Origin: Salinivibrio kushneri
GTDB taxonomy: Bacteria > Pseudomonadota > Gammaproteobacteria > Enterobacterales > Vibrionaceae
Direction: 5' to 3'
Length of the DNA: 64,000 nt
NCBI RefSeq assembly: GCF_027286325.1
Contig: NZ_CP114588.1
Span: 1,823,317-1,887,316 of the forward strand
Of the stretch, positions 30,062 to 42,330 are shown piece by piece. Position 1 is the stretch's first letter; the number at the start of each line of letters is the position of its first letter. Under the pieces are notes generated by a model, which was not told where the DNA came from, searched no databases, and saw only the letters and a program-made list of their open reading frames with translations. Made by a program: the position numbers and the translations under genes.

Positions 30062-30098
30062 CGGCTCAACAACGGAAAGTATTTAGCAAGGTAAGCGA

Positions 30099-30947
30099 AT
30101 GAATAAGTCACAAAGCCGTCTTCAACATTACCTATACACCACCATCTTTGGCACCGAGACGAAGCACGGGAAAGCGTTTGATTTGGTGCTGATTGTGATG
30201 ATCTTGGCCTCGATGGTGGTGTTGATGCTGGAATCCATCGCTAGCTTTCACGCTAAATGGTCGCAATGGCTCTATTGGATTGAATGGGGCTTTACCGGCA
30301 TCTTTACCATCGAGTATGTACTGCGCCTTTACTGCTCTCCGCGCCCCTCTGCTTACGCGCGTAGCTTTTATGGTGTGGTAGATTTGCTGGCTATCCTACC
30401 GACCTATATCGCGATTTTTGTCCCAGGCACCACTTACCTGATGGTGGTGCGCCTGTTGCGAGTTTTACGCATCTTTCGTGTCCTGAGGTTAATGCGTTTT
30501 TTGGAAGACTCCAACATCTTGTTACGCTCGATGATGCTATCGTCGCGAAAGGTGATGATTTTCTTTTTCTCTGTGGCAATCCTGGTCACCGTGTTCGGCG
30601 CACTTATGTACGTGATTGAAGGGCCTGAGAATGGTTTTACCAGTATTCCCTATGCAATCTATTGGGCGATCGTCACCCTCACTACGGTCGGCTATGGTGA
30701 TATTGTGCCGCAAACCGATATTGGCAAGGCGCTCGCGTCTTTCACCATGTTGATGGGCTATTCGATTATTGCCGTACCTACTGGGATCATCACTGCTGAA
30801 ATCGGTCAGCAGATGTCGCTGCATCGCAACTTAGTAAAATGCCCTAACTGCTCAAAAAGCGGCCATGAGTCCGACGCCTCATTTTGTAAGCATTGCGGCA
30901 GTGAGCTGCCGGAAGCCGATAAACGCGTGGTCACACCTGGGCTGTAA
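30099..30947 (+). CDS. Voltage-gated-type potassium channel with zinc ribbon
   Basis: A 282-residue six-helix ion transporter. S4 carries regularly spaced arginines (118-133, RLLRVLRIFRVLRLMR). The selectivity filter is TVGYGD (196-201), typical of potassium channels. After S6 a short cytoplasmic tail ends in a zinc-ribbon pattern with Cys248, Cys251, Cys263 and Cys266 (CPNC and CKHC). AAGGTAAGCG precedes the ATG. It is a single gene with its own terminator. Ion selectivity is inferred from the filter; the zinc-ribbon role is unknown. Confidence 0.9.
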   Translation: MNKSQSRLQHYLYTTIFGTETKHGKAFDLVLIVMILASMVVLMLESIASFHAKWSQWLYWIEWGFTGIFTIEYVLRLYCSPRPSAYARSFYGVVDLLAILPTYIAIFVPGTTYLMVVRLLRVLRIFRVLRLMRFLEDSNILLRSMMLSSRKVMIFFFSVAILVTVFGALMYVIEGPENGFTSIPYAIYWAIVTLTTVGYGDIVPQTDIGKALASFTMLMGYSIIAVPTGIITAEIGQQMSLHRNLVKCPNCSKSGHESDASFCKHCGSELPEADKRVVTPGL

Positions 30948-31008
30948 CACCGGCTTCACGCTGAGTGGCTTGGCAGTCGCTTTGCGTGAAAGCACGAGAT
31001 ACCGATAA

Positions 31009-31038
31009 CAAAAAACGGAGCTAGTCGGCTCCGTTTTT
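31009..31038. terminator. Bidirectional terminator between the channel gene and cysS
   Basis: ACGGAGC and GCTCCGT pair around a short loop, flanked by six A on one side and six T on the other, so it can serve both converging genes. Confidence 0.9.
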
Positions 31039-31066
31039 TGTGGCTTATTGATAAATAAACAGTCGC

Positions 31067-32467
31067 TTATTTACGGCGCCAAGTGGTGCCTTGCGGGCCG
31101 TCTTCCAGCACAATGCCCATCGCGGTAAGCGCATCACGCGCGGCATCAGCGGTGGCAAAGTCTTTGGCTTTGCGGGCATCGTTCCGTTTTTGAATGAGCG
31201 CCTCGATTTCAGCCACTTCATTATCAGCCCCTACATCGCCTTGCAAGAAGCTATCGGCATCTTGCTCGAGCAAACCAAGAATCGAGGCTAACTTGCGCAT
31301 TTGCGCACCCAGTGCGGATGCCGCTGCCAAATCATCGCCACGTAAACGGTTAATCTCGCGGGCCATATCGAATAGCACCGAATAGGCTTCTGGGGTGTTG
31401 AAGTCATCGTTCATCACCGCTTCAAAGCGTGCCACGTATTCATCGCCACCAGCAGGTACGGCCTGAGTATCTAAACCGCGAAGCGAGGTGTACAGACGCT
31501 CAAGTGCTGAACGGGCTTGATTGAGGTTCTCATCGCTGTAGTTCAACTGGCTGCGATAATGACCTGAAAGCAGGAAGTAACGCACAGTTTCTGCGTCATA
31601 GTGTGCTAACACGTCACGGATGGTGAAAAAGTTCCCTAAGGATTTGGACATCTTTTCACGATCAACCATCACCATGCCGCTATGCATCCAGGTGTTAACA
31701 TATGGGGTGTCATGGGCGCAGCAAGATTGGGCAATTTCGTTCTCGTGGTGCGGGAACTGCAAATCAGAGCCACCACCATGAATATCAAAATGTTCGCCCA
31801 AGATCGCAGAGTTCATTGCCGAGCACTCAATGTGCCAGCCAGGGCGGCCTGGCCCCCAAGGCGACTCCCAGGTCGGCTCGCCAGGTTTGGACATTTTCCA
31901 CACCACAAAGTCGAGGGGGCTGCGCTTAGCTGTCTCAACGTCAACGCGGGCGCCTGCTTGCAGCTGGTCGAGATCTTGCTTTGACAGCTTGCCGTAATCG
32001 TCAAATTTGGCCACTTCAAACATCACATCGCCATTATCCGCGACATACGCGAAGCCACGCTCAATCAACTTTTCTACCAGAGCGATGATTTCGTCGATGT
32101 AGTCGGTCGCGCGTGGCTCGATGTCCGGACGCGCCATGTTTAAGGCGTCAAAATCTTGATACATTTCACCGATCAAACGCTCGGTCAATGCATCACAGCT
32201 CTCGCCATTTTCCGCTGCACGCTTGATGATCTTGTCATCGATATCCGTGATGTTGCGAACAAAGGTTAAATCAAAGCCCAAGTAGCGCAAGTAGCGCGCA
32301 ATCATGTCAAACGAAACAAAGGTACGCCCGTGACCAATATGACAGAGATCGTAAATTGTCACCCCACACACATACATGCCAATTTTTCCCGGCGTGATGG
32401 GTTGAAAGACAGCTTTATCTCGCGTCAGTGAGTTGTAGATCTTTAACGGGGGGATTTGCGTCGACAT
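31067..32467 (-). CDS. cysS: Cysteinyl-tRNA synthetase
   Basis: Class I synthetase that charges tRNA-Cys. The 466 residues contain the HIGH motif as CHIGHGRTF, the KMSKS loop as [12 protein letters not shown], and zinc ligands in [18 protein letters not shown] and HHENE. The C-terminal DALR-type anticodon domain ends in [11 protein letters not shown]. Single gene on the minus strand, divergent from the MarR-type gene and ppiB. Confidence 0.98.
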   Translation of the reverse strand: MSTQIPPLKIYNSLTRDKAVFQPITPGKIGMYVCGVTIYDLCHIGHGRTFVSFDMIARYLRYLGFDLTFVRNITDIDDKIIKRAAENGESCDALTERLIGEMYQDFDALNMARPDIEPRATDYIDEIIALVEKLIERGFAYVADNGDVMFEVAKFDDYGKLSKQDLDQLQAGARVDVETAKRSPLDFVVWKMSKPGEPTWESPWGPGRPGWHIECSAMNSAILGEHFDIHGGGSDLQFPHHENEIAQSCCAHDTPYVNTWMHSGMVMVDREKMSKSLGNFFTIRDVLAHYDAETVRYFLLSGHYRSQLNYSDENLNQARSALERLYTSLRGLDTQAVPAGGDEYVARFEAVMNDDFNTPEAYSVLFDMAREINRLRGDDLAAASALGAQMRKLASILGLLEQDADSFLQGDVGADNEVAEIEALIQKRNDARKAKDFATADAARDALTAMGIVLEDGPQGTTWRRK

Positions 32468-32753
32468 AATTATTTGATGACTCGTTACAATAGTGACAAT
32501 GAGTAAGGTGAAGCGGCTATTACACCTTTTCTACTGGCTTGACGCAAGCCTCTCACGCCCGCGATGCCCAGCAACACATCCAGACTGGGTTCACAACTTA
32601 TTATTGAAACCACCCTTATTGCTTGAGCTTGTCGACAAACTTGATTTATTTTCCTGTAAAGAATCTTTATCGATAAGTATTTATTGGGCAAACTGGCCCT
32701 CAGACTGATTGGCACTGACCGATCTTATTGAGACTAACCGATGTGGCAGAATC

Positions 32754-33278
32754 ATGACTGATAACGCAACCCCTTCCGCTCCTCAAGAAGACAAAGTTGA
32801 CCTCATTTTGCGTCAATGGCACGACGAGCGCCCGGATATCGATCCCAGCCCGATGGCAATCACTGGCCGTCTCGCGCGGGTTTTGGGCAATATCAATCCC
32901 AAACTGCAGCAGGTATTTGGCCAATATAACCTTAATCCTGGCGAGTTCGATGTGCTGGCCTCACTGCGTCGTGCAGGCACACCTTACACATTAACCCCCA
33001 ACCAGCTGCTCGATGCCCTGATGCTCACCTCAGGCGCGATGACCAACCGAATTGATCGCCTCGAACAGAAAGGCTTGGTGTCTCGGAGCCCGGATCCCAA
33101 CGACCGCCGTGGCGTTTATGTGTCACTGACAGCGGCGGGCATGGATTTAATTGATGATGCAGTGACCGATCATACCAACAACTTACACCAGCTCTTGGCT
33201 GGCCTCACCGCCGACGAGCAAGCCGAGCTCGCGGTGTTGCTTAAAAAGTTGCTCGCGCATGTAGAGCCTGCGTCGTAA
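32754..33278 (+). CDS. MarR family transcriptional regulator
   Basis: A 174-residue winged-helix regulator. The DNA-binding core is visible as NPGEFDVLASLRRAG, LTSGAMTNRIDRLEQKGLV and the wing SRSPDPNDRRGVYVSLTAAG. The ATG at 32754 is preferred over an upstream TTG. No strong ribosome site precedes it, which may mean a short leader. Ligand and targets are unknown; ppiB follows 142 bases downstream with its own upstream region. The 286 bases between cysS and this gene show no other gene. Confidence 0.9.
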   Translation: MTDNATPSAPQEDKVDLILRQWHDERPDIDPSPMAITGRLARVLGNINPKLQQVFGQYNLNPGEFDVLASLRRAGTPYTLTPNQLLDALMLTSGAMTNRIDRLEQKGLVSRSPDPNDRRGVYVSLTAAGMDLIDDAVTDHTNNLHQLLAGLTADEQAELAVLLKKLLAHVEPAS

Positions 33279-33420
33279 TCACTTCGGCGTCGCTTAGAGG
33301 TCAGTGAAGGGGACAGGAATGATGATTAATTCCACATCCAGGGGATCTTTGCTTGATCAGCGAATACTTTCGGCTAAAATCTGTGATCCTTTTTAGCCAA
33401 GCCAATGACAGGATTACATC

Positions 33421-33918
33421 ATGGTGACTCTTCATACCACGTTCGGTGACATCAAACTTCGCATGTTTGCAGACGAAGCACCGGCCACGGTCGAGAACTT
33501 TTTACAATACTGCCGTGACGGCTTTTACGACGGAACCCTGTTCCACCGCGTGATTGACGGCTTTATGGTCCAAGGCGGTGGCATGGCCTCTGGCATGGAA
33601 GAAAAAGCAACCCGTGCGCCGATTAAAAACGAAGCGGACAACGGTTTAAGCAACCTGACAGGCCGCTTGTCGATGGCTCGCACCATGGAACCCCATTCAG
33701 CGAGTTCACAGTTTTTTATCAATGTGAACGATAACCTGTTTCTGGATCACAAAGCTAAGACACCAGATGGCTGGGGCTACTGTGTGTTTGCCGAAGTGGT
33801 TGAGGGCATGGATGTGGTCAACAAGATCAAAGGCGTTGCCACCGGTAACTGGGGTTATGTTCACCAAGACGTGCCGGTCGAAGAAGTGTTGATCAATAGC
33901 GTGACTATTGAAGACTAA
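33421..33918 (+). CDS. ppiB: Peptidyl-prolyl cis-trans isomerase B
   Basis: Cytosolic cyclophilin that catalyses proline isomerisation. The 165 residues (E. coli 164) carry the active-site blocks [14 protein letters not shown] and [17 protein letters not shown] precedes the ATG. A terminator follows. Confidence 0.97.
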   Translation: MVTLHTTFGDIKLRMFADEAPATVENFLQYCRDGFYDGTLFHRVIDGFMVQGGGMASGMEEKATRAPIKNEADNGLSNLTGRLSMARTMEPHSASSQFFINVNDNLFLDHKAKTPDGWGYCVFAEVVEGMDVVNKIKGVATGNWGYVHQDVPVEEVLINSVTIED

Positions 33919-33934
33919 GATGACACTATCGAGC

Positions 33935-33966
33935 AAGGGTAGCCAAGGCTACCCTTTCTTTTTAAT
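33935..33966 (+). terminator. Terminator of ppiB
   Basis: AAGGGTAGCC and GGCTACCCTT form a ten-base stem with a two-base loop, followed by TCTTTTT, 16 bases past the stop codon. Confidence 0.85.
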
Positions 33967-34000
33967 AGCGGCCCGTTTGTATTACTGATAAAGCCAACGC

Positions 34001-34732
34001 ATGTCTCATACCCTCTTTATAGCCGATCTCCATTTAAGCCCAACACGGCAAGATATTACCGACTGCTTTGAGCGTTTTATGCAGGAAGAGGCGATAAACG
34101 CCGACGCCCTTTATGTGTTGGGAGATTTATTTGAGGTGTGGATTGGCGATGACGACAAAAGCCCATTCCACCAACAAATCAAAGCCGCCTTTTCTGCGGT
34201 GACGGAGCGCGGCGTGCCGGTGTATTTTATTCATGGCAATCGCGATTTTTTAATTGGTCAACGCTTTGCCAAAGAAACCGGCGTAACCCTGTTAAACGAG
34301 CTTGAGTGCATTGATTTATATGGCACCCCTACCCTTATCTTGCACGGGGATACCTTGTGCCTAGAGGATGTTGACTACCAGGCGTTTCGCCGCAAAGTCC
34401 ACCAGCGCTGGTTACAGCGACTCTTTTTGTGCTTGCCGCTAACATGGCGCCGTAAGATTGCGGCCAAAATGCGCGCAGGCAGTGCCAATGCCAACCAGCA
34501 AAAGTCATCCACCATCATGGATGTGACGCCACAAGAAGTGCAGCGCCAGTTGGATAACGCGGGGGTGGTTAACATGATTCACGGCCATACTCACCGCCCT
34601 CATATTCATCAGTGGCACCAACACGGCACCGCGTACCAACGGATTGTGTTAGGCGACTGGTATGATCACGGCTCTGTCTTGATGTGTAGTGCCCAAGGGT
34701 GTGACTTACAAAGCCGCGATTTCATCAACTAA
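34001..34732 (+). CDS. lpxH: UDP-2,3-diacylglucosamine hydrolase
   Basis: Manganese-dependent enzyme of lipid A synthesis that converts UDP-2,3-diacylglucosamine to lipid X at the inner membrane. The 243 residues show the metallophosphoesterase motifs in order: ADLHL, LGDLFEVW, HGNRDF, LHGDTLC and HGHTHRPH. It lies downstream of ppiB, as in E. coli. Confidence 0.97.
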   Translation: MSHTLFIADLHLSPTRQDITDCFERFMQEEAINADALYVLGDLFEVWIGDDDKSPFHQQIKAAFSAVTERGVPVYFIHGNRDFLIGQRFAKETGVTLLNELECIDLYGTPTLILHGDTLCLEDVDYQAFRRKVHQRWLQRLFLCLPLTWRRKIAAKMRAGSANANQQKSSTIMDVTPQEVQRQLDNAGVVNMIHGHTHRPHIHQWHQHGTAYQRIVLGDWYDHGSVLMCSAQGCDLQSRDFIN

Positions 34733-34764
34733 TAAGCTGTTCAGCTCATCGTTAAGAGATCTTT

Positions 34765-35241
34765 ATGCAGACTGATTTATGCCCTTGTTGCAGCAATAAA
34801 GCCTATCAAGACTGCTGCGCACCCATTCATCAAAACCCCGCCAATGCGTCTCATCCAGAGCAATTGATGCGCGCTCGTTTTAGTGCACACCCCAAAGGCT
34901 TGGTGGATTTTATTGTTGCGACCTATCACAGTGAATGTAGCGCCAGCTCGTTTCGTGAAGACATTGCCACCATGACCGAACATCAGTGGCAGTCACTCGA
35001 GGTGCTCGATCGCGAGGTGTTGCAGCAAGGTGAACTTGGCTTTGTCACCTTCAAAGCTCACTTTATTGCCGACGGTGAGCCTCAGTGCCTGTACGAGCGC
35101 TCTCGTTTTGTCAAAGAAACAATCGATGGACAGCGTCAGTGGCGATATATCGATGGTGTCTTCCCCGGTCATGTCAAAGCAGGGCGCAATGACCCCTGCC
35201 CGTGTGGCAGCGGGCGTAAATTTAAAAAGTGTTGCGGCTAG
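34765..35241 (+). CDS. ychJ: YchJ family protein (UPF0225, SEC-C)
   Basis: A 158-residue protein with metal-binding cysteine motifs at both ends: [13 protein letters not shown] at the N-terminus and the SEC-C motif [17 protein letters not shown] at the C-terminus. The middle is a cystatin-like domain with MRARFSAH. Function unknown. It follows lpxH by 32 bases in the same direction. Confidence 0.92.
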   Translation: MQTDLCPCCSNKAYQDCCAPIHQNPANASHPEQLMRARFSAHPKGLVDFIVATYHSECSASSFREDIATMTEHQWQSLEVLDREVLQQGELGFVTFKAHFIADGEPQCLYERSRFVKETIDGQRQWRYIDGVFPGHVKAGRNDPCPCGSGRKFKKCCG

Positions 35242-35335
35242 TTTCTTTCACTTTCTGATCAAGGGCTGGTTAAAAAACAATCAAGAATTATTTTCCTTGG
35301 TCGATACTGATAGTAAGACCAGAGGAGGATGAATC

Positions 35336-35539
35336 ATGAATTGGCTCGGCAATCTCAGTCCCGTTTATCGCACACCGCATGCGCCACCCACCAAAGTATG
35401 GGCGATTCGAAAACAAGCTCATATTGAGGAGCGCAAGCAGCGCCGCTTAGATGACCCTAATGATCCTCAACATCACGCTCAGAAAGAGCATGAGGAAAAC
35501 AAAAGAAAACAAGACGGTGAGCTAGATATTTACGTATAA
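35336..35539 (+). CDS. Small highly charged hypothetical protein
   Basis: A 67-residue protein with a short hydrophobic start (MNWLGNLSPVY) and a very hydrophilic second half rich in Lys, Arg, Glu, Gln and His. No family is recognised. It is supported by a strong ribosome site, AGAGGAGG, seven bases before the ATG. It sits between ychJ and the his leader without an obvious terminator. Confidence 0.6.
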   Translation: MNWLGNLSPVYRTPHAPPTKVWAIRKQAHIEERKQRRLDDPNDPQHHAQKEHEENKRKQDGELDIYV

Positions 35540-35628
35540 GTTCATCGCCCAGCCGCTAGGCTATCGCCACCACAGATAAAAACGTGTGGAAAAAAATAGC
35601 GGATCATTGGTTGCAATCTAAGCTGATT

Positions 35629-35658
35629 TTGATAATGTCAAAAGCAGTTAAATAAAGT
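35629..35658 (+). promoter_or_regulatory. Candidate his operon promoter
   Basis: TTGATA (35629-35634) and TAAAGT (35653-35658) are 18 bases apart, predicting a start near 35665, about 18 bases before the leader peptide ATG. Another choice is TTGCAA with TAATGT slightly upstream. Confidence 0.4.
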
Positions 35659-35682
35659 TCAACGTAACGACGGACGACACAA

Positions 35683-35730
35683 ATGATTTCAGCGCTAATG
35701 ACAATGCATCACCACCATCATCCTGACTAG
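35683..35730 (+). CDS. hisL: his operon leader peptide
   Basis: A 15-residue peptide MISALMTMHHHHHPD ending in TAG, located 150 bases before hisG. The five consecutive His codons are the sensor: when charged tRNA-His is scarce the ribosome stalls there and an antiterminator forms. E. coli HisL has seven consecutive His. Confidence 0.95.
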   Translation: MISALMTMHHHHHPD

Positions 35731-35847
35731 TCTTTCGGGAGGAATGGTTTCGACTGGAAGACGAGTAAAAAGCGCTTCCGTCGGTCATTAGCCAGCTAAC
35801 AGATTCAGACCCTCGGGAGCACCGTCTTCCGAGGGTTTTTTCTTTTT
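35730..35847 (+). promoter_or_regulatory. his operon attenuator
   Basis: After the leader peptide, GTCTT and AAGAC (35730-35762) can pair as an early pause stem. At the end ACCCTCGG and CCGAGGGT (35809-35836) form the terminator stem, followed by TTTTTCTTTTTT. This is the standard layout of a histidine transcription attenuator controlling the eight genes downstream. Confidence 0.9.
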
Positions 35848-35878
35848 TAGCTTTTCATTTTTAGACAAGGAAGCACAC

Positions 35879-36775
35879 ATGCAAACACAACGCTTACGTA
35901 TCGCCATCCAAAAAAAGGGCCGCCTGGCGAAAGAATGCCAAGAGCTGCTTAAACGCTGCGGGGTAAAAATCAATTACACCGGCGAACGTTTAGTGGTTCA
36001 CGCCGAAAACATGCCCATCGATCTACTGCTGGTCCGTGACGATGATATCCCTGGCCTTATCATGGACGGCGTGGTTGATTTAGGGGTAATTGGCGAAAAC
36101 GAACTAGAAGAAGTACGCCTTGAGCGCATCAAGCTGGGCGAGCCGAGCCAATATCAACTACTGCGCCGCCTCGACTTCGGCGGCTGTCGTCTCTCCATCG
36201 CCCTCGATAAAGACCAAAGCTATAACGGCCCACAAGATCTGGCTAACCAGCGCATTGCCACCACCTACCCCAACATCCTTAAAGCCTACATGGATAAACA
36301 AGGTGTGAGCTTTAGCACCTGTATGCTCAATGGCTCAGTCGAAGTCGCGCCTCGTGCAGGCCTCGCTGATGCGATTTGTGACCTCGTTTCAACCGGTGCC
36401 ACCTTAGAAGCCAATGGCTTGAAAGAAGCCGAAGTGATTTTTCGCTCCAAAGCGGTATTGATCCAGCGTGAAGGCAGCTTCAGTGAAGAGAAAACCGCAT
36501 TGATTGAGCGCCTGCTCACCCGCATGCAAGGGGTCATCCAAGCCAAAGAATCCAAATACATCATGCTCCACGCGCCCAGCGAAACCTTAGAGCAAGTGGT
36601 CGAGCTACTTCCTGGCGCGGAAGATCCCACCATTTTACCCTTGGCACATGAGAAGAGCCGTGTCGCTGTGCACCTTGTGAGCACCGAGAATCTGTTCTGG
36701 GAAACCATGGAAAAATTGAAGCAGTTGGGTGCGAGCTCAATTTTGGTCCTGCCGATTGAAAAGATGATGGAGTAA
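35879..36775 (+). CDS. hisG: ATP phosphoribosyltransferase
   Basis: First enzyme of histidine synthesis, joining ATP and PRPP and inhibited by histidine. The 298 residues (E. coli 299) are the long form with a C-terminal regulatory ACT-like domain. Conserved blocks are [25 protein letters not shown] and the PRPP loop [22 protein letters not shown] precedes the ATG. First structural gene after the attenuator. Confidence 0.98.
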   Translation: MQTQRLRIAIQKKGRLAKECQELLKRCGVKINYTGERLVVHAENMPIDLLLVRDDDIPGLIMDGVVDLGVIGENELEEVRLERIKLGEPSQYQLLRRLDFGGCRLSIALDKDQSYNGPQDLANQRIATTYPNILKAYMDKQGVSFSTCMLNGSVEVAPRAGLADAICDLVSTGATLEANGLKEAEVIFRSKAVLIQREGSFSEEKTALIERLLTRMQGVIQAKESKYIMLHAPSETLEQVVELLPGAEDPTILPLAHEKSRVAVHLVSTENLFWETMEKLKQLGASSILVLPIEKMME

Positions 36776-36781
36776 ATCACG

Positions 36782-38098
36782 ATGCGTACTGTGGTCTGGA
36801 AATCACTCGGAGAGTCACAAAAAGAAGGCTTAATGCGCCGCCCTGCAATCACAACCGGCGCCCAAACCCAAGCAAGCGTCGCGGAGATTATCGCCGATGT
36901 CCGTGAGCGGGGAGATGACAGCTTAAAAACATTGACCCAAAAGTTTGATGGTGTCGAACTGGATAGCGTCAAACTCGACAAAGCGACCTTGGCCGATGCT
37001 GAAACGCGCTTGGGAGAAGATATCAAGCTATCCCTACGCCAAGCCTACGATAACATCAGCACCTTTCACCGTGCGCAAAAAGCGCAGCCGTTGAAAGTCG
37101 AAACCATGCCAGGGGTGGTGTGTGAATCCATTACCCGCCCGATTAACCGCGTGGGGCTGTATATTCCCGGCGGCAGCGCGCCCTTGCCCTCTACCGTATT
37201 GATGCTGGGCGTGCCCGCACAAATTGCTGGCTGCCGAAAAGTGGTGCTGTGTACCCCACCACCGGTGGCTGATGAGATTTTATACTGTGCCAAACTGTGC
37301 GAGATTGATGAAATTTATACCCTTGGCGGCGCACAAGCAGTGGCGGCGATGGCCTTTGGCACCCAAAGCGTGACCAAGGTGGATAAAATTTTTGGCCCGG
37401 GTAATGCCTATGTCACCGAAGCCAAACGGCAAGTGAGCCTCGCCGCTAATGGTGCGGCCATGGATATGCCTGCTGGCCCCTCGGAAGTGTTAGTGATTGC
37501 TGATGCTGGCGCAGATCCAGACTTTGTTGCCGCTGATTTACTCAGCCAAGCGGAGCACGGCCCCGACTCGCAAGTGGTGCTGGTGACCCCCGCCCCAGAA
37601 ATGGCAGAGAAAGTGGCGGATGCGGTGCAGCAGCAATTGACCACGCTCAGTCGTGCGGATATTGCCAAGCAAGCGCTGGGCAGCAGTGTGATCATTATTG
37701 CCGACACCCTCACTCAGTGCGTGTCGATTTCTAACCGTTATGGGCCAGAGCACTTGATTGTGCAAACTCAACAGCCAAGGGATTTATTGCCCCTGTTGGA
37801 TAACGCTGGCTCGATTTTCTTGGGCGCATACTCGCCCGAGTCCGTGGGTGATTACGCCTCTGGCACCAATCACGTGCTCCCCACTTATGGTTATACGCGC
37901 ACCTACAGCAGCCTTGGGCTGGCCGACTTTACCAAGCGCATGACAGTGCAAGAGCTTAGCGACACGGGTCTGCAAACACTGGGCCCGACAGTGATGCGCA
38001 TTGCCGAAGCAGAAGGCTTGGATGCACACCGCCAAGCGGTCGAAATTCGTCTGACTAAACTACAACAAACTCAAGCCTCAGAGGACTCGTTAGCATGA
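36782..38098 (+). CDS. hisD: Histidinol dehydrogenase
   Basis: Zinc enzyme that performs the last two oxidations from histidinol to histidine. The 438 residues contain [18 protein letters not shown], the signature [16 protein letters not shown] with [14 protein letters not shown], and the catalytic Glu-His in GPEHLIVQT. It begins six bases past hisG and overlaps hisC by four. Confidence 0.98.
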   Translation: MRTVVWKSLGESQKEGLMRRPAITTGAQTQASVAEIIADVRERGDDSLKTLTQKFDGVELDSVKLDKATLADAETRLGEDIKLSLRQAYDNISTFHRAQKAQPLKVETMPGVVCESITRPINRVGLYIPGGSAPLPSTVLMLGVPAQIAGCRKVVLCTPPPVADEILYCAKLCEIDEIYTLGGAQAVAAMAFGTQSVTKVDKIFGPGNAYVTEAKRQVSLAANGAAMDMPAGPSEVLVIADAGADPDFVAADLLSQAEHGPDSQVVLVTPAPEMAEKVADAVQQQLTTLSRADIAKQALGSSVIIIADTLTQCVSISNRYGPEHLIVQTQQPRDLLPLLDNAGSIFLGAYSPESVGDYASGTNHVLPTYGYTRTYSSLGLADFTKRMTVQELSDTGLQTLGPTVMRIAEAEGLDAHRQAVEIRLTKLQQTQASEDSLA

Positions 38099-39153
38099 GC
38101 ATAGAAAAACTCGCTCGTGAGCAAGTACAAGCGCTCACCCCCTATCAGTCAGCCCGCCGCATCGGCGGTAGCGGGGATGTCTGGCTCAATGCTAACGAGT
38201 CACCCTTTGACAATGCTTACACCGTAAGCGGCCAAGGGCTCAATCGCTACTCCAGCTGCCAGCCGGCATCATTGATTAGTGCCTATGCAGACTATGCTGG
38301 CGTGGCAACGAACCAAGTCATCACCACTCGTGGCGCCGATGAAGGGATTGATTTGTTGCTGCGTGCCTTTTGCGAGCCAAACCAAGATAGCGTGCTGATT
38401 TGCCCGCCTACCTATGGCATGTATGCGGTCAGTGCAGAAAACCAAGGGATCGCCACCACCCAAGTGCCTCTCACCGCGGACTGGCAGCTAGACATGGCAG
38501 GAATTGATACCGCCTTGGAGACAGATGCCAACATCAAGCTTATCTTCGTGTGTAGTCCCAATAATCCGACCGGCAATCTCATTAACCGCGACGGCATAGA
38601 AGCGCTACTTACCCGCACTCAAGATCGCGCGATTGTGGTGCTGGATGAAGCCTATATCGAATTTAGTCCAGAAGCGACCTGCACCGACTTGCTCGCACGC
38701 TTTGATAATCTGGCCATTTTGCGCACCCTATCAAAAGCATTCGCTCTGGCGGGACTGCGTTGCGGCTTTACCCTCGCCAGTCCCGCGATTATTAGCTTGA
38801 TGCTCAAGGTGATCCCGCCATATCCGGTGCCGGTCCCCGTGGCAGACATTGCCGAACAAGCGCTCTCCGAGGCCGGTTTAGCGCGGATGAAATATCAAGT
38901 TTTAGACTTAACCGCCAACCGTGCCTACCTGCAAGCCGGTCTCAGTATGCTACCCGGCGTCGAGGTGCATCCGGGCTTTGGTAATTATCTGCTCATCACG
39001 CTAGATGACGCCGGCGCAGTGTTCGCACGTTTAGGGCGTGCCGGCATGATTGTGCGTCAGACCGCCGTTGCCAACAGCTTGCGCATCAGCATTGGTAACC
39101 GTGACGAATGTGAAAAAGTGCTGGCCTTTATCCGCCAGCAACTCAGTGAATAA
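38095..39153 (+). CDS. hisC: Histidinol-phosphate aminotransferase
   Basis: PLP-dependent class II aminotransferase. The 352 residues show [12 protein letters not shown], the cofactor Asp in [11 protein letters not shown], and the Schiff-base lysine in [16 protein letters not shown]. It overlaps hisD by four bases (ATGA) and precedes hisB by 11. Confidence 0.98.
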   Translation: MSIEKLAREQVQALTPYQSARRIGGSGDVWLNANESPFDNAYTVSGQGLNRYSSCQPASLISAYADYAGVATNQVITTRGADEGIDLLLRAFCEPNQDSVLICPPTYGMYAVSAENQGIATTQVPLTADWQLDMAGIDTALETDANIKLIFVCSPNNPTGNLINRDGIEALLTRTQDRAIVVLDEAYIEFSPEATCTDLLARFDNLAILRTLSKAFALAGLRCGFTLASPAIISLMLKVIPPYPVPVPVADIAEQALSEAGLARMKYQVLDLTANRAYLQAGLSMLPGVEVHPGFGNYLLITLDDAGAVFARLGRAGMIVRQTAVANSLRISIGNRDECEKVLAFIRQQLSE

Positions 39154-39164
39154 GGACAACCACT

Positions 39165-40232
39165 GTGAAAGACAAGATTTTATTTATTGACCGTGATGGC
39201 ACCTTAATTGTGGAGCCGCCTGAAGACTATCAAGTGGATCGTCTGGATAAATTGGCCTTTGAGCCGGACGTGATCCCTGCACTACTCAGCCTGCAAGCGG
39301 CGGGTTACACCTTGGTGATGGTGAGCAATCAAGATGGTCTGGGAACCGAGAGCTTCCCGCAAGCGGACTTTGATGCGCCACACAACATGATGATGGCCCT
39401 GTTTCGCTCACAAGGGATCGATTTTGAAGACGTCCTGATTTGCCCGCACTTTGATAGCGATGACTGTAGCTGTCGCAAACCCAAACTAGGCTTGGTGAAA
39501 GACTATCTACAGCAAGGCCGAATTGATTTCGCCCAATCGGCGGTGATTGGCGATCGCGACACCGATATCACCTTAGCGAACAATATGGCGCTACAAGGCA
39601 TCAAATATCAACGTGACGTGATGGGCTGGCCACAGATTGTCGAGCGTCTCACCCAGCAGCCGCGACTGGCCAGTGTCACTCGCACCACCAAAGAAACCGA
39701 TATTCAGGTGGATGTTAACCTGGATAAGAGTGGCGGTAGTCGCATTGAAACCGGACTGGGCTTTTTTGACCACATGTTGGATCAAATCGCCACCCACGGC
39801 GGCTTTCAGCTCAACGTTCGCGTTAAAGGCGATTTGCACATCGACGACCACCACACCATTGAAGATACCGCCCTCGCGTTGGGCGACGCACTCAAACGGG
39901 CGCTGGGAGATAAACGCGGTATTGGCCGCTTTGGGTTTAGCCTGCCGATGGATGAATGCTTGGCGCAATGTGCATTGGATTTGTCCGGACGTCCCTATTT
40001 GAAATTTGAGGCCAGCTTCCCACAGCCACAAGTGGGCGATATGTCGACCGAAATGGTGGGACACTTCTTCCGCTCATTGACCGACACCTTGGCCTGTACT
40101 CTGCACCTGACGGTGTCGGGCGAAAACACCCACCACTTGGTGGAAAGCTTATTTAAAGCCTTTGGCCGCACCTTGCGTCAAGCCATCAAGGTCGAAGGCG
40201 ACGCCCTGCCAAGCAGTAAAGGAGTGCTGTAA
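39165..40232 (+). CDS. hisB: Bifunctional HisB (phosphatase/dehydratase)
   Basis: A fusion of histidinol-phosphatase (N-terminal HAD domain with FIDRDGTLI and a zinc loop [15 protein letters not shown]) and imidazoleglycerol-phosphate dehydratase (from about residue 165, with metal sites [15 protein letters not shown] and [14 protein letters not shown]). The 355 residues match E. coli. It starts at a GTG with AAGGACAACC upstream, and its stop overlaps hisH by one base. Confidence 0.98.
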   Translation: MKDKILFIDRDGTLIVEPPEDYQVDRLDKLAFEPDVIPALLSLQAAGYTLVMVSNQDGLGTESFPQADFDAPHNMMMALFRSQGIDFEDVLICPHFDSDDCSCRKPKLGLVKDYLQQGRIDFAQSAVIGDRDTDITLANNMALQGIKYQRDVMGWPQIVERLTQQPRLASVTRTTKETDIQVDVNLDKSGGSRIETGLGFFDHMLDQIATHGGFQLNVRVKGDLHIDDHHTIEDTALALGDALKRALGDKRGIGRFGFSLPMDECLAQCALDLSGRPYLKFEASFPQPQVGDMSTEMVGHFFRSLTDTLACTLHLTVSGENTHHLVESLFKAFGRTLRQAIKVEGDALPSSKGVL

Positions 40233-40831
40233 TGCGCAAACAGACTGTCATTATCGATACCGGCTGCGCCAATGTGGCCTCAGTGCGCTTTGCTGTCGAG
40301 CGTCTCGGCTATCAAGCGACACTAAGCCGCGATCCGGACGTGGTGCTAGGGGCAGATAAACTCTTTTTGCCCGGCGTCGGCACGGCCAGCGAGGCGATGA
40401 AAAACCTCACCGAGCGCGGCTTGGTAGATTTGGTTAAGCAAGTCGAGCAACCGCTGCTGGGAATATGTCTTGGTATGCAAATGTTGGGGACGCACTCCGA
40501 TGAAGGCGATAGCCCCGTTGAGTGCCTCGGCCACATCCCCGCGCCCACCAAACTGATGGATACCGCAGGGCAGCCTCTGCCTCACATGGGTTGGAACCGA
40601 GTCGCCACCGCCAATGACCATCCCTTATTCGATGGCATTCCCGCAGGCAGCCACTTTTACTTTGTCCACAGTTACGCGATGCCGGTCGGTGATTACACCT
40701 TGGCACAATGTCATTATGGCCATGCGTTCAGTGCGGCCATTAATCAAGGCAACTACTTCGGGGTTCAGTTTCACCCCGAGCGTTCGGGCAAAGTAGGCGC
40801 GCGTTTGATTCAGAATTTTTTGGAGATGTAA
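40232..40831 (+). CDS. hisH: Imidazole glycerol phosphate synthase, glutaminase subunit
   Basis: Class I glutamine amidotransferase that feeds ammonia to HisF. The 199 residues carry the nucleophile Cys in [12 protein letters not shown] and the His-Glu pair in [10 protein letters not shown]. The frame begins one base before the hisB stop ends, consistent with translational coupling. Confidence 0.97.
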   Translation: MRKQTVIIDTGCANVASVRFAVERLGYQATLSRDPDVVLGADKLFLPGVGTASEAMKNLTERGLVDLVKQVEQPLLGICLGMQMLGTHSDEGDSPVECLGHIPAPTKLMDTAGQPLPHMGWNRVATANDHPLFDGIPAGSHFYFVHSYAMPVGDYTLAQCHYGHAFSAAINQGNYFGVQFHPERSGKVGARLIQNFLEM

Positions 40832-42326
<1,495 letters not shown>

Positions 42327-42330
<4 letters not shown>

